Positions 1-9,926 of a stretch of 12,980 nt of DNA are shown piece after piece. The stretch spans positions 1-12,980 of the forward strand of contig JAHEXM010000008.1 of assembly GCA_023252115.1 (NCBI GenBank). The letters are read 5' to 3'. The position numbers were made by a program, and so were the translations under genes. This stretch comes from Micrococcales bacterium. GTDB lineage: Bacteria; Actinomycetota; Actinomycetes; S36-B12; UBA10799. Position 1 is the first letter of the stretch, and each line of letters opens with the position of its first letter. The notes beneath the pieces are model-generated. The model did not search any database. It saw only the letters and a program-made list of their open reading frames with translations, and had not been told where the DNA came from.

Positions 1-156
1 GAAGGGGGTTCGGGTGGTGGCATCATCGTCGGCACCGGAACACCAGAAGACATTGCGGTCATCAAGGAGAGCCACACCGGTGCATATCTGGCGGACATGC
101 TCGGCACCAAAAAGAGTGTGAAGAAAAAGACTTCGACCAAGAGGAGGCCGACATGA
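1..156 (+). CDS. uvrA: UvrA excinuclease ATPase subunit, C-terminal end only
   Basis: The first frame is open from base 1 to the TGA at 154-156 and encodes the last 51 residues of UvrA. UvrA is the DNA-damage-recognising ATPase of nucleotide excision repair. The visible part begins EGGSGGG and continues with GTGTPEDIA and then SHTGAYL. In UvrA this is the stretch just after the second ATPase D-loop (the G-P-E-G-G-x-G-G-G segment), followed by the conserved tail. A lysine-rich end (KKSVKKKTSTKRR) closes the protein. The gene is cut by the window edge, so the start and main domains are not visible. Its stop overlaps the next start as ATGA (153-156), which suggests translational coupling to the Rieske gene. 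The assignment rests on this short but characteristic tail and on uvrC lying nearby. Confidence 0.88.
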   Translation, partial: EGGSGGGIIVGTGTPEDIAVIKESHTGAYLADMLGTKKSVKKKTSTKRRPT

Positions 157-632
157 CCGAGACAACCGAAGACATCGTCAAGTCCGACATGACCAGGCGC
201 AAGTTGCTTGCCGCGGGCGGAATAGCAGCAGTGGGATTGACTGCCGCCGCCTGTAGCAGCGGATCGACATCGACCCCAACCGCGACATCCAGCGACCCCC
301 TTGTCACTACGCCCCCAACTGGGGGCGGCAGTGGTGGAGGCAGCGTGGTCACGAGCGTGGCAAAGGTCCCCGTCGGCGGGGCCGAGATCACGAGCGCGGA
401 TGACAAAAGCTATGTGGTCTCGCAACAGACAGCCGGAAACGTGGCTTGTTACAGCGCCGTTTGCCCCCATCAGGGTTGCCTAGTCAACCAAATTCAGGGC
501 AATGAAGCTGTCTGCCCATGCCACGGCAGCCGCTTCAATGTCTTCTCGGGTGACGTGGAGCAGGGTCCAGCACAAACTGGATTGACCAAAGTCAACGTCA
601 AGGTTTCCGGCGGCAACGTCGTTCTCGGCTAG
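153..632 (+). CDS. Tat-exported Rieske [2Fe-2S] lipoprotein
   Basis: This 159-residue protein carries a Rieske iron-sulfur domain, an electron-transfer module likely held on the outer face of the cytoplasmic membrane. Residues 14-19 (TRRKLL) form a twin-arginine signal, followed by a hydrophobic stretch and a lipobox ending at C34 (LTAAAC), so it is predicted to be a Tat-exported lipoprotein. Residues 35-65 are a Ser/Thr/Pro/Gly-rich linker. The domain has ligands C104-x-H106 and C121-x2-H124, and C109 and C123 match the disulfide of bc1-type Rieske proteins. The ATG at 153 is preceded by GAGGAGG (141-147) at good spacing and overlaps the uvrA stop. The redox partner is unknown. The protein is too short, and has only one signal segment, to be the membrane-anchored Rieske subunit QcrA. 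Its position between uvrA and uvrC is a recurrent actinobacterial arrangement, and a direct role in DNA repair is unlikely for an exported protein. Confidence 0.9.
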   Translation: MTETTEDIVKSDMTRRKLLAAGGIAAVGLTAAACSSGSTSTPTATSSDPLVTTPPTGGGSGGGSVVTSVAKVPVGGAEITSADDKSYVVSQQTAGNVACYSAVCPHQGCLVNQIQGNEAVCPCHGSRFNVFSGDVEQGPAQTGLTKVNVKVSGGNVVLG

Positions 633-654
633 TCAGCAAGATGCGGGTGACCTG

Positions 655-1281
655 CTAGATCAATCGGGCGGCAACGGCGACTAACCGGTGAACCGCCTGA
701 GCAATCATCTGACCGCGAATCGAATACCCCTGGGAGTTCAGGTGAACTCGGTCGCCCGCGAGGTAGTAGCGGTGATGGGCAATGAAACGGGCCCAGTCCA
801 CCACCGAGAGGTTCGGGTATCGCTTCGTTGAGCGGGCCAGCGCGGTGTTGACCTTGTCGTAGCCACCTGGTCGAACGACATTGACCCACACGACCTTGCG
901 GTCCTTGCCCGCGAGCCGCATCACTCGGCGAACGTAGGACTTCATGGCCGATGCACTCGGACCGTCATTCGTTCCCAGGGCTACTACCCAGATGGAATAC
1001 CTGCGCGCACTAGCGGTCCGGAGTTTCGAAATGCCTTCGTTGGTAAAGCGCCCCACCCGCGCGTCGATGCCGATTCTTCGAGCACTGGAATGCAAGTGAA
1101 ACTTGAGCGACTGCTGAGAACCGACTGTCAGCGAGTCGCCCACAACGAACACACTTTGGCGAAAAGCAGGACGAATCACGACTTCAGAGGCTTGGGCTTG
1201 GGGAGTCGTTACCGTGAATCCGGCAACAAGTATTGCTGCTGATGCACTAAGTGCGACCGATTTGATACGTCGCACCGACAT
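655..1281 (-). CDS. Secreted SGNH/GDSL-type hydrolase
   Basis: This 208-residue protein has an N-terminal Sec signal peptide: RRIK, then a hydrophobic core, with probable cleavage after AQA near residue 31. It then shows the blocks of the SGNH hydrolase fold. These are GDSLTVG with nucleophile S50, GTND with N105 in block III, and DRVHLNSQGY with the acid/base pair D177 and H180. Such enzymes are esterases, lipases or O-acyl (often acetyl) hydrolases acting on lipids or cell-envelope glycans; the substrate cannot be read from the sequence. The open frame extends upstream to 1941, antisense to uvrC, but that part lacks protein-like character. The ATG at 1281 begins a proper signal peptide and is chosen as the start. 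The gene converges on the Rieske gene with 22 bases between stops and diverges from uvrC, so it looks like a single-gene insertion in a conserved cluster. Confidence 0.85.
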   Translation of the reverse strand: MSVRRIKSVALSASAAILVAGFTVTTPQAQASEVVIRPAFRQSVFVVGDSLTVGSQQSLKFHLHSSARRIGIDARVGRFTNEGISKLRTASARRYSIWVVALGTNDGPSASAMKSYVRRVMRLAGKDRKVVWVNVVRPGGYDKVNTALARSTKRYPNLSVVDWARFIAHHRYYLAGDRVHLNSQGYSIRGQMIAQAVHRLVAVAARLI

Positions 1282-1288
1282 AGCAAAA

Positions 1289-1320
1289 CCCCCAACTGCT
1301 GGAATGGGGGAAGTGCCCCA
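1289..1320 (-). promoter_or_regulatory. Competing hairpins in the leader of the SGNH hydrolase gene
   Basis: Read on the minus strand, three short segments occur in order: TGGGG (1320-1316), CCCCCA (1310-1305) and TGGGGG (1294-1289). The last is followed by TTTT, GCT and the start codon at 1281. The middle segment can pair with either the first (5 bp, 6-base loop) or the third (6 bp, 10-base loop). The second pairing buries the only G-rich, ribosome-site-like sequence before the ATG and looks like a small intrinsic terminator. A TACGCT hexamer at 1326-1321 (minus) could be a -10 element. A TTGACG lies further upstream (1352-1347), but its 20-base spacing is long. If transcription starts about 7 bases after that hexamer, the first segment may not be fully transcribed. 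The function is inferred from pairing alone. Confidence 0.35.
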
Positions 1321-1331
1321 AGCGTAGCCGT

Positions 1332-1359
1332 TTGAGGTCCCTCGTTCGTCAAATAGGCT
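1332..1359 (+). promoter_or_regulatory. Probable uvrC promoter giving a leaderless transcript
   Basis: TTGAGG (1332-1337) and TAGGCT (1354-1359) resemble -35 and -10 elements of the housekeeping sigma factor and are separated by 16 bases. A transcription start 7 bases after the -10 element falls on the GTG at 1366, the uvrC start that best matches the family's N-terminal length. No Shine-Dalgarno sequence is found close to that GTG. This fits leaderless translation, which is common in actinobacteria. Confidence 0.5.
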
Positions 1360-1365
1360 GTGGGC

Positions 1366-3267
1366 GTGTCCGTCCCAGCGAATTACCGACCCGCCGCTGG
1401 CACGGTCCCGACGGGTCCCGGGGTCTACCGGTTTCGTGATGAACAGGGACGTGTCGTGTATGTGGGCAAGGCCCGGAATCTGCGGAATCGCCTGGCAAGT
1501 TACTTCTCGGATATCAACGGCATGAACAACCGCACTGCGACGATGGTGACTACGGCGACCAGTGTCGACTGGGTCACGGTGTCGAACGAAGTCGAAGCCC
1601 TGCAGCTTGAGTACTTGTGGATCAAGGAATACGAGCCCCGTTTCAATATTCGATATCGCGACGACAAGTCGTACCCGTTCTTGGCCGTGACCCTCAACGA
1701 GGAATTTCCGCGGGCGATGGTCGTCCGTGAGGCAAAGAAGAAAGGCGTGCGCTATTTCGGCCCGTACGCGCATGCATGGGCGATTCGCGACACGGTCGAT
1801 CAGTTGCTGAGGGTATTTCCGATGCGGACATGTTCGAACGGTGTTTTCAAACGGCATCACCGGATGGGACGTCCGTGTCTGCTCGGCGATATCGGTAAAT
1901 GCGTTGCACCGTGTATCGGACGCGTGACCGAACAAGAACACCGAGCGATCGTCGACGACTTGTGTGATTTCCTCGGCGGCAATACCGACCGATTCATTCG
2001 AGAGATTGAACTCGAAATGAAACAGGCGTCAAAGGATCAGGATTACGAGAGTGCGGCTCGACTCCGCGATGACCTGGGAGCCCTGCGTCGGGCGCTGGAA
2101 CGAACCGCGATCGTGCTGCCCGAAGGCACGGATGCCGACGTCATCGGGCTCGCGGACGACGAACTCGAAGCTGCCGTTCAAATCTTTCACGTGCGTGGCG
2201 GCCGCGTCACTGGACAACGTGGATTCGTTGTTGAGCGCGTGGAAGAAGTCGGTGCCGACGTCCTGGTCGAGCAACTGATGAGTCAACTCTATGGCGACGG
2301 GCAGAATGTGCCTCGCGAAGTCATCGTTCCGACTCAACCCAGTCATGCTGACGTGGTATCCCAATGGCTGACGGATCTTCGTGGGTCGCGCGTGCGAATC
2401 AATGTTCCAGCACGCGGGACGAAGAAGGACCTGCTGGCTACGGTCGCGCGAAATGCAGAGCAAGCATTGGTGCTGCACAAGTTGAAGCGCGCCGGAGATT
2501 TGACTGCGCGCAGTAAGGCGCTGCAAGAGATTCAAGCCGGACTCGACCTCGATGCTGCACCCTTGCGGATCGAGTGCATCGATATTTCCAGTCATCACGG
2601 TACGGATGTCGTGGCTTCAGTCGTTGTCTTCGAAGATGGGTTGGCCAAGAAGTCCGATTACCGGCGAATGGCACTTGCTGATCACACCGACGACGTCGCT
2701 GCGATGGGTCAAGCAGTCTCACGTCATTTCAAACCGTTACAAGACGAGGTGCCGCTCGACGAACGAACTCGATATCGGCCGGGGCTACTCGTTGTCGATG
2801 GCGGTGCACCTCAAGTCAACGCCGCCGCCGCAGCTTTGCGAGATCTCGGCCTTTCAGGTATTCCGGTCTGCGGTTTGGCAAAGCGCCTTGAAGAGGTCTG
2901 GTTGCCTGGCGAGCGTGATCCGGTGATCCTTCCCCGACACAGTGATGGGCTCTATCTACTTCAGCGAATCCGCGACGAGGCACATCGATTTGCCATTACC
3001 TATCACCGCAAAAAGCGGGCATCACGGGCAGCTGGTTCCGAACTCGACGAGATCCCAGGACTCGGCCCGAGTCGGCGTAAAGCGCTACTCAAACAATTCG
3101 GGTCTGTGCGCGCACTGCGCGTGGCAAGCGTCGATGAGGTGACGGCGGTGGCTGGCATCGGGCCGAACTTGGCCGCAATCATTGTGGATTTCTTTAATAA
3201 ACGTCCGCCACCTGGTGGTCTCAACCTGACGACGGGCGAGATTCTCGACCACACTGATCAGTTATGA
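1366..3267 (+). CDS. uvrC: UvrC excinuclease, nuclease subunit
   Basis: This is the 633-residue UvrC of nucleotide excision repair, which makes the two incisions flanking a lesion after UvrA/UvrB loading. A GIY-YIG nuclease domain opens the protein (GVYRF at 19-23, VYVGKAR at 31-37). Next come four cysteines, C156, C171, C179 and C183, in the spacing of the reported UvrC iron-sulfur site. A UVR (UvrB-binding) motif follows at roughly 210-245. The RNase H-like nuclease domain carries D406 in IDISSHHGT and a second conserved segment, VVDGGAPQ. Tandem helix-hairpin-helix DNA-binding motifs end the protein ([13 protein letters not shown] and [12 protein letters not shown]). A GTG at 1360 is also possible. 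The GTG at 1366 is preferred because MSVPANYRP aligns in length with the usual actinobacterial start and coincides with the predicted transcription start. The stop overlaps rapZ as ATGA. Confidence 0.96.
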   Translation: MSVPANYRPAAGTVPTGPGVYRFRDEQGRVVYVGKARNLRNRLASYFSDINGMNNRTATMVTTATSVDWVTVSNEVEALQLEYLWIKEYEPRFNIRYRDDKSYPFLAVTLNEEFPRAMVVREAKKKGVRYFGPYAHAWAIRDTVDQLLRVFPMRTCSNGVFKRHHRMGRPCLLGDIGKCVAPCIGRVTEQEHRAIVDDLCDFLGGNTDRFIREIELEMKQASKDQDYESAARLRDDLGALRRALERTAIVLPEGTDADVIGLADDELEAAVQIFHVRGGRVTGQRGFVVERVEEVGADVLVEQLMSQLYGDGQNVPREVIVPTQPSHADVVSQWLTDLRGSRVRINVPARGTKKDLLATVARNAEQALVLHKLKRAGDLTARSKALQEIQAGLDLDAAPLRIECIDISSHHGTDVVASVVVFEDGLAKKSDYRRMALADHTDDVAAMGQAVSRHFKPLQDEVPLDERTRYRPGLLVVDGGAPQVNAAAAALRDLGLSGIPVCGLAKRLEEVWLPGERDPVILPRHSDGLYLLQRIRDEAHRFAITYHRKKRASRAAGSELDEIPGLGPSRRKALLKQFGSVRALRVASVDEVTAVAGIGPNLAAIIVDFFNKRPPPGGLNLTTGEILDHTDQL

Positions 3268-4130
3268 GCCTGACCGGAATCGACTTGGTGCTGGTCACCG
3301 GTATGTCAGGGGCTGGCCGATCCACCGCGGCCCGCGCACTCGAAGACCACGGGTGGTTCGTGGTTGACAACCTGCCACCGGGATTGCTGCGGCCCACTCT
3401 TGAAGCTCTTGCTCATCCGGGCGAAGTGACGCGTGTTGCCGTTGTCATTGATGTGCGGGGTGGTCGACTCTTCGCCGGGTTGCCCGACGAGATTCAGACG
3501 CTGCGCACTGAGGGAGTTCAGGTCAGGGTTCTGTTCCTCGAAGCGTCCGACGAAGTGCTGGTGCGGCGCTTCGAATCCAATCGGCGGCCACACCCGTTGC
3601 AAGGTGCGGGGCGGGTCCTTGACGGACTGCAAAGTGAGCGAGTGATGCTGGCGGATATGCGTGGCTCTGCTGACCTCGTCATCGAGACATCAGCCCTCAA
3701 CGTCCACGAACTGCGACGCAAACTTGAAGCTGCGTTTCACACAGACGACCGGGTCGCCTTGCGCGCAACGGTGATGTCGTTTGGATTCAAATATGGAATT
3801 CCCGTCGATGCAGACTTGGTTGCTGACATGCGGTTCTTGCCGAATCCCTATTGGATTCCCGAATTGCGCGAACACACCGGGCTCGATGCCGATGTGAACG
3901 ACTTTGTCACCGCACTCCCAGAGGCGCGCGAATTTCTTGATCGGTACGCCGAGTTGGTCGACATGGTTGCCGATGGCTACCTGCGCGAAGGCAAGCGATA
4001 CGTAACAGTTGCTATCGGCTGTACTGGTGGCAAACACCGCAGTGTTGCGATGGCAGAAAACCTGTCGGTTCGGCTCGTCAAGTCAGGCGTTGAAACTCTC
4101 GTTGTGCATCGCGACCTCGGTCGGGAGTAA
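3264..4130 (+). CDS. rapZ: RapZ-family nucleotide-binding protein
   Basis: This 288-residue protein belongs to the RapZ (YvcJ/YhbJ) family of P-loop proteins. In Escherichia coli RapZ is an RNA-binding adaptor that controls GlmS, and hence amino-sugar supply to the cell wall; in actinobacteria the role is less defined. A Walker A motif lies at residues 13-20 (GMSGAGRS), with Arg19 where most P-loops have Lys. From memory this substitution is usual in actinobacterial members, so it does not mean inactivation. The nucleotide-binding half continues through [12 protein letters not shown] and RRPHPLQG. The C-terminal half, which binds RNA in E. coli, has [21 protein letters not shown] and GCTGGKHRS at 252-260. 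The start overlaps the uvrC stop by four bases and has no clear ribosome site, which suggests coupled translation. The stop is TAA, evidence that TAA is a true stop codon in this genome. Confidence 0.94.
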   Translation: MSLTGIDLVLVTGMSGAGRSTAARALEDHGWFVVDNLPPGLLRPTLEALAHPGEVTRVAVVIDVRGGRLFAGLPDEIQTLRTEGVQVRVLFLEASDEVLVRRFESNRRPHPLQGAGRVLDGLQSERVMLADMRGSADLVIETSALNVHELRRKLEAAFHTDDRVALRATVMSFGFKYGIPVDADLVADMRFLPNPYWIPELREHTGLDADVNDFVTALPEAREFLDRYAELVDMVADGYLREGKRYVTVAIGCTGGKHRSVAMAENLSVRLVKSGVETLVVHRDLGRE

Positions 4131-4132
4131 CG

Positions 4133-5122
4133 GTGGCCGAAATCGGACGTCCTGTTCCGGGTCATCACGGTCCGCGAGTTGTCGCACTAGGTGGCGGACA
4201 TGGGCTCTCGACATCGCTTCGAGCACTGCGCCGCGTCACCGATGATGTGACCGCAGTGGTCGGTGTGGCTGATGACGGTGGCTCCAGTGGTCGACTGCGC
4301 AAAGAGTTTGGTGTCGTTCCACCTGGTGACCTTCGAATGGCTCTCGCGGCGTTGTGTGGTGACGACGCCTGGGGACGCACTTGGTCGCGGGTGATGCAGC
4401 ATCGTTTCTCGGGTGATGGCGAACTTGCTGGCCATGCCACCGGCAACTTGCTGATCTCAACGCTGTGGGACGAGACGGGCAGCATTGTTGAGGGGCTTGA
4501 CTGGGTAGCTGCATTGTTGGGGGCACACGGGCGAGTGTTGCCAGTAGCCACGATTCCGTTGAATATTGTCGCGCAAGTTCAGGGACTTGATCCCGCGCAT
4601 CCCGATGTGATCACTGAAGTCCGCGGTCAGGCTGCGGTTGCTCATACACCGGGCAATGTCATTGATATTGCTATTGAGCCCGAGGAACCGCAGGCGTGTG
4701 CAGAAGCCGTGGATGCCTTGCGTGCGGCGCAAGTAGTGGTTCTGGGCCCCGGCAGTTGGTACACCAGCGTGATGCCGCATTTGCTTGTGCCCGGGGTGCG
4801 CATAGCAGTCGAGAGTTCGGATGCGAAGCGGCTCTTGGTCTTGAATCTGGATGCCGAGCCGGGCGAGACAGGCGGCTTCAAAGCTCACACGTATCTGAAT
4901 GTGTTGGCGCAACGTTTTCCGGACTTGCGCCTTGACTGGGTGCTGGCTGACGAGCGGCACGTTGATGACGTTGATCAACTTCGGCAGGGCTGCGCCTCAG
5001 TTGGGGCTGAACTTGTTCTCGATCGGATGTCGGCCGGAGCACCGGGAAGCGAATCGTGGAGCCGGCACGACCCCGACCTGCTCGCCGCTGCGTTCTCGGC
5101 TTTGCTCGTTTCCCGGTCTTAG
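4133..5122 (+). CDS. yvcK: YvcK/CofD-like UDP-sugar-binding protein
   Basis: This 329-residue protein is of the YvcK (gluconeogenesis factor, CuvA) family, related to the CofD fold. Members bind UDP-sugars and influence cell-wall synthesis, cell shape and growth on gluconeogenic carbon sources. The N-terminal nucleotide-binding loop is ALGGGHGLS (18-26). It is followed by VADDGGSSGRLR (45-56), VPPGDLR (62-68), and later IPLNIVAQ and LGPGSWYTSVMP, all characteristic of the family. The GTG start at 4133 lies two bases after the rapZ stop and is preceded by GGGAG (4123-4127) at good spacing. Neighbouring rapZ and whiA form the classic three-gene partnership seen in both Firmicutes and Actinobacteria, placing the gene in envelope and cell-division control. 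Length and motifs are normal, and nothing suggests damage. Confidence 0.93.
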   Translation: MAEIGRPVPGHHGPRVVALGGGHGLSTSLRALRRVTDDVTAVVGVADDGGSSGRLRKEFGVVPPGDLRMALAALCGDDAWGRTWSRVMQHRFSGDGELAGHATGNLLISTLWDETGSIVEGLDWVAALLGAHGRVLPVATIPLNIVAQVQGLDPAHPDVITEVRGQAAVAHTPGNVIDIAIEPEEPQACAEAVDALRAAQVVVLGPGSWYTSVMPHLLVPGVRIAVESSDAKRLLVLNLDAEPGETGGFKAHTYLNVLAQRFPDLRLDWVLADERHVDDVDQLRQGCASVGAELVLDRMSAGAPGSESWSRHDPDLLAAAFSALLVSRS

Positions 5123-5124
5123 TC

Positions 5125-5158
5125 CACGATTTTTGGGCAGGCAAAAAAATAGTTCGTG
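5125..5158 (+). other. AT-rich imperfect hairpin between yvcK and whiA
   Basis: CACGA (5125-5129) can pair with TCGTG (5154-5158). Inside it, TTTTTG (5130-5135) can pair with CAAAAA (5142-5147) around a six-base loop, leaving a six-base bulge. The T-run is on the 5' arm and no U-tract follows, so it is not a standard intrinsic terminator. It is a striking A/T-rich patch in G+C-rich surroundings and may be part of the whiA control region. The function is unknown. Confidence 0.3.
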
Positions 5159-5173
5159 AGTTTTTGTATGCGC

Positions 5174-5178
5174 GACAC
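5174..5178 (+). promoter_or_regulatory. Possible WhiA binding site (GACAC) ahead of whiA
   Basis: GACAC is the core motif reported for WhiA in Streptomyces. It occurs here 23 bases before the preferred whiA ATG, in a region with no gene and no ribosome site. This would fit autoregulation. A five-base match is weak evidence alone because it occurs often by chance. Confidence 0.3.
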
Positions 5179-5200
5179 GCCGACATGGCACTATCGGCAC

Positions 5201-8440
<3,240 letters not shown>

Positions 8441-8444
<4 letters not shown>

Positions 8445-9232
8445 GTGACCCCGCCCGTCGGCCGCTAATGGCAGGCAACTGGAAAATGAACCTCAATCAC
8501 CTTGAAGCGATTGCCTTGGTTCAGAAGTTGGCCTTCTCGCTCACGAGCGATGATTTTGAAGCGTGTGATGTGGCGGTGTTGCCGCCATTCACCGACATTC
8601 GTTCAGTTCAGACTTTGATCGATGCAGACAAGCTCAAAATCACGTACGGATCCCAAGACATCTCGGCTCACGATTCCGGCGCGTACTGCGGCGAAATTAG
8701 CGGTGCCATGCTGGCCAAACTGGGATGTACCTTCGCCACCGTGGGTCACAGTGAGCGACGTCAGTATCACAATGAAACAGATGCTCAAGCTAACGCAAAG
8801 GTTGAGGCAGCGTTTCGCAACAACCTGACACCGATCTTGTGTATTGGTGAAGGTCTCGACATCCGCAAAGAAGGGGGGCAGGTCGCTTTCACGCTGTCAC
8901 AGCTCGAAGGTGGACTTGCCGGTCTGCCCGCCGACAAAGCGCGCTCGATCGTGTTGGCCTATGAGCCCGTTTGGGCAATCGGCACCGGCGAGGTGGCGAC
9001 TCCCGAAGATGCCCAGGAAGTGTGCGGTGCGATTCGTAAGCGGATGGCGGAGCTATATGACGCCGAGCTCGCCAATGGCGTGCGGGTGCTGTATGGCGGC
9101 TCAGTCAAATCTGACAATGTGGCCGGGCTGATGGCGATGCCCGACATTGATGGCGGACTAGTTGGCGGTGCCAGCCTGGACCCAGATGAGTTTGTTGCAT
9201 TGGTGCGCTTCCGGCTGCATGACGCCTCTTGA
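8441..9232 (+). CDS. tpiA: Triosephosphate isomerase
   Basis: This 263-residue TIM-barrel enzyme interconverts dihydroxyacetone phosphate and glyceraldehyde 3-phosphate. The catalytic residues are all present: N13 and K15 in AGNWKMN, H103 in TVGHSERR, and E175 in [11 protein letters not shown]. The phosphate-binding segments YGGSVK and GGLVGGASL are present too. Length is normal for actinobacteria. The ATG overlaps the pgk stop by four bases and has a strong ribosome site, GAGGAGGA (8426-8433), inside the pgk end, so it can initiate both by coupling and independently. It completes the gap-pgk-tpiA lower-glycolysis unit. The next gene, secG, begins 105 bases downstream. Confidence 0.97.
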
Positions 9233-9274
9233 GGGTGAATCAAGACGCAATGCGTGATCGAATGGCCCAATCGG

Positions 9275-9280
9275 TATTCT
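9275..9280 (+). promoter_or_regulatory. Possible -10 element upstream of secG
   Basis: TATTCT matches the bacterial -10 consensus in four of six positions, including the key TA and final T. It lies in the 105-base gap between tpiA and secG, about 57 bases before the secG start. No convincing -35 element is seen. An 11-base palindrome, ACGCAATGCGT (9245-9255), lies upstream of it and could be an operator or chance. The remainder of the gap shows nothing further. Confidence 0.25.
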
Positions 9281-9337
9281 TTCAGTGCGCACCAGCGCCG
9301 ATAACCCAAGTAAGCCCGCACGGAGCAGGAGCCTGAC

Positions 9338-9571
9338 GTGGCCATCGCACTCGAGATTGTCCTAGTGATTAGCAGCTTGCTGCTGATTGTTTTGGTGTTG
9401 TTGCACAAGGGCAAGGGCGGTGGATTGTCGGACATGTTCGGTGGGGGTGTAACCACTTCAGTGGGCGGATCCAGCGTGGCGGAGCGGAATCTGGACCGAA
9501 TCACTGTTGCAATTGGACTCATCTGGGCGGCCTGCATTATTGGGCTCGGGCTCATCGTGAAGAACGGTTAG
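9338..9571 (+). CDS. secG: SecG, small subunit of the SecYEG protein translocase
   Basis: This 77-residue protein is SecG, an accessory membrane subunit that improves the efficiency of Sec-dependent export. It has the expected two transmembrane segments (about residues 3-22 and 57-73). They are joined by the family's glycine-rich loop: LLHKGKGGGLSDMFGGG followed by SSVAERNLDRIT. The GTG start at 9338 has AGGAG (9327-9331) six bases upstream. Its location between tpiA and rbpA is standard for actinobacteria. The stop region supplies the ribosome site of rbpA, so the two genes are probably co-transcribed. Confidence 0.96.
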   Translation: MAIALEIVLVISSLLLIVLVLLHKGKGGGLSDMFGGGVTTSVGGSSVAERNLDRITVAIGLIWAACIIGLGLIVKNG

Positions 9572-9581
9572 GAGTTCGATA

Positions 9582-9923
9582 ATGGCTGGTGGCGGTAGCG
9601 CAATCCGAGGTAGCCGAGTGGGCGCAGGCCCGATGGGTGAAGCTGAGCGTGGCGAAGCCGCTCCGCGAGTGCTGATTTCGTTCTGGTGTGCAAATGGCCA
9701 CGAATCAGAGCCGAGCTTCGCGGTAGACGTGACCCCACCCGAAGAGTGGGACTGCCCACGATGTGGATGGCCGGCTGGACGCGACGCCGATAACCCGCCA
9801 GCACCGCCGAAGATCGAGCCGTATAAGACTCATCTGGCTTACGTGAAAGAACGGCGCTCCGATGGTGATGGTGGCTCGATTCTTGACGAAGCACTCAAGA
9901 ACTACCGCGACAACAAGCGCTAG
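9582..9923 (+). CDS. rbpA: RNA polymerase-binding protein RbpA (zinc type)
   Basis: RbpA is an actinobacterial transcription factor that binds RNA polymerase and the principal sigma factor and helps open promoters. This 113-residue version has the N-terminal tail with IRGSRVGAG, then a zinc-ribbon-like core with C36, H40, C58 and C61 (FWCANGHE and WDCPRCG). These match the zinc ligands described for the Streptomyces protein, while the mycobacterial protein lacks them. The sigma-interacting C-terminal segment has KTHLAYVKERRS followed by a helix (ILDEALKNYR). AGGAG (9570-9574) lies seven bases before the ATG. The gene ends the plus-strand cluster, and its stop is only three bases from the stop of the convergent peptidase gene. 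Confidence 0.95.
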   Translation: MAGGGSAIRGSRVGAGPMGEAERGEAAPRVLISFWCANGHESEPSFAVDVTPPEEWDCPRCGWPAGRDADNPPAPPKIEPYKTHLAYVKERRSDGDGGSILDEALKNYRDNKR

Positions 9924-9926
9924 TTA

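Noticed and set aside
1282..1941. Extension of the SGNH hydrolase frame to a 428-residue protein antisense to uvrC
   Set aside because: The added 220 residues have no recognisable domain and lie opposite a well-conserved gene. A complete signal peptide begins at the ATG at 1281.
2029..2598. 189-residue minus-strand open frame inside uvrC
   Set aside because: It is a shadow of uvrC with no ribosome site, no motif and no neighbouring gene logic. The sense strand is clearly coding.
3300..3325. Loss of the P-loop lysine in RapZ (GRS instead of GKS) as an inactivating change
   Set aside because: As far as I recall, Arg at this place is common in actinobacterial RapZ proteins, so it is a lineage feature.
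5156..5200. Upstream GTG start for whiA
   Set aside because: The 15 extra residues do not match WhiA N-termini and no ribosome site precedes the GTG. The family start corresponds to 5201 or 5207.
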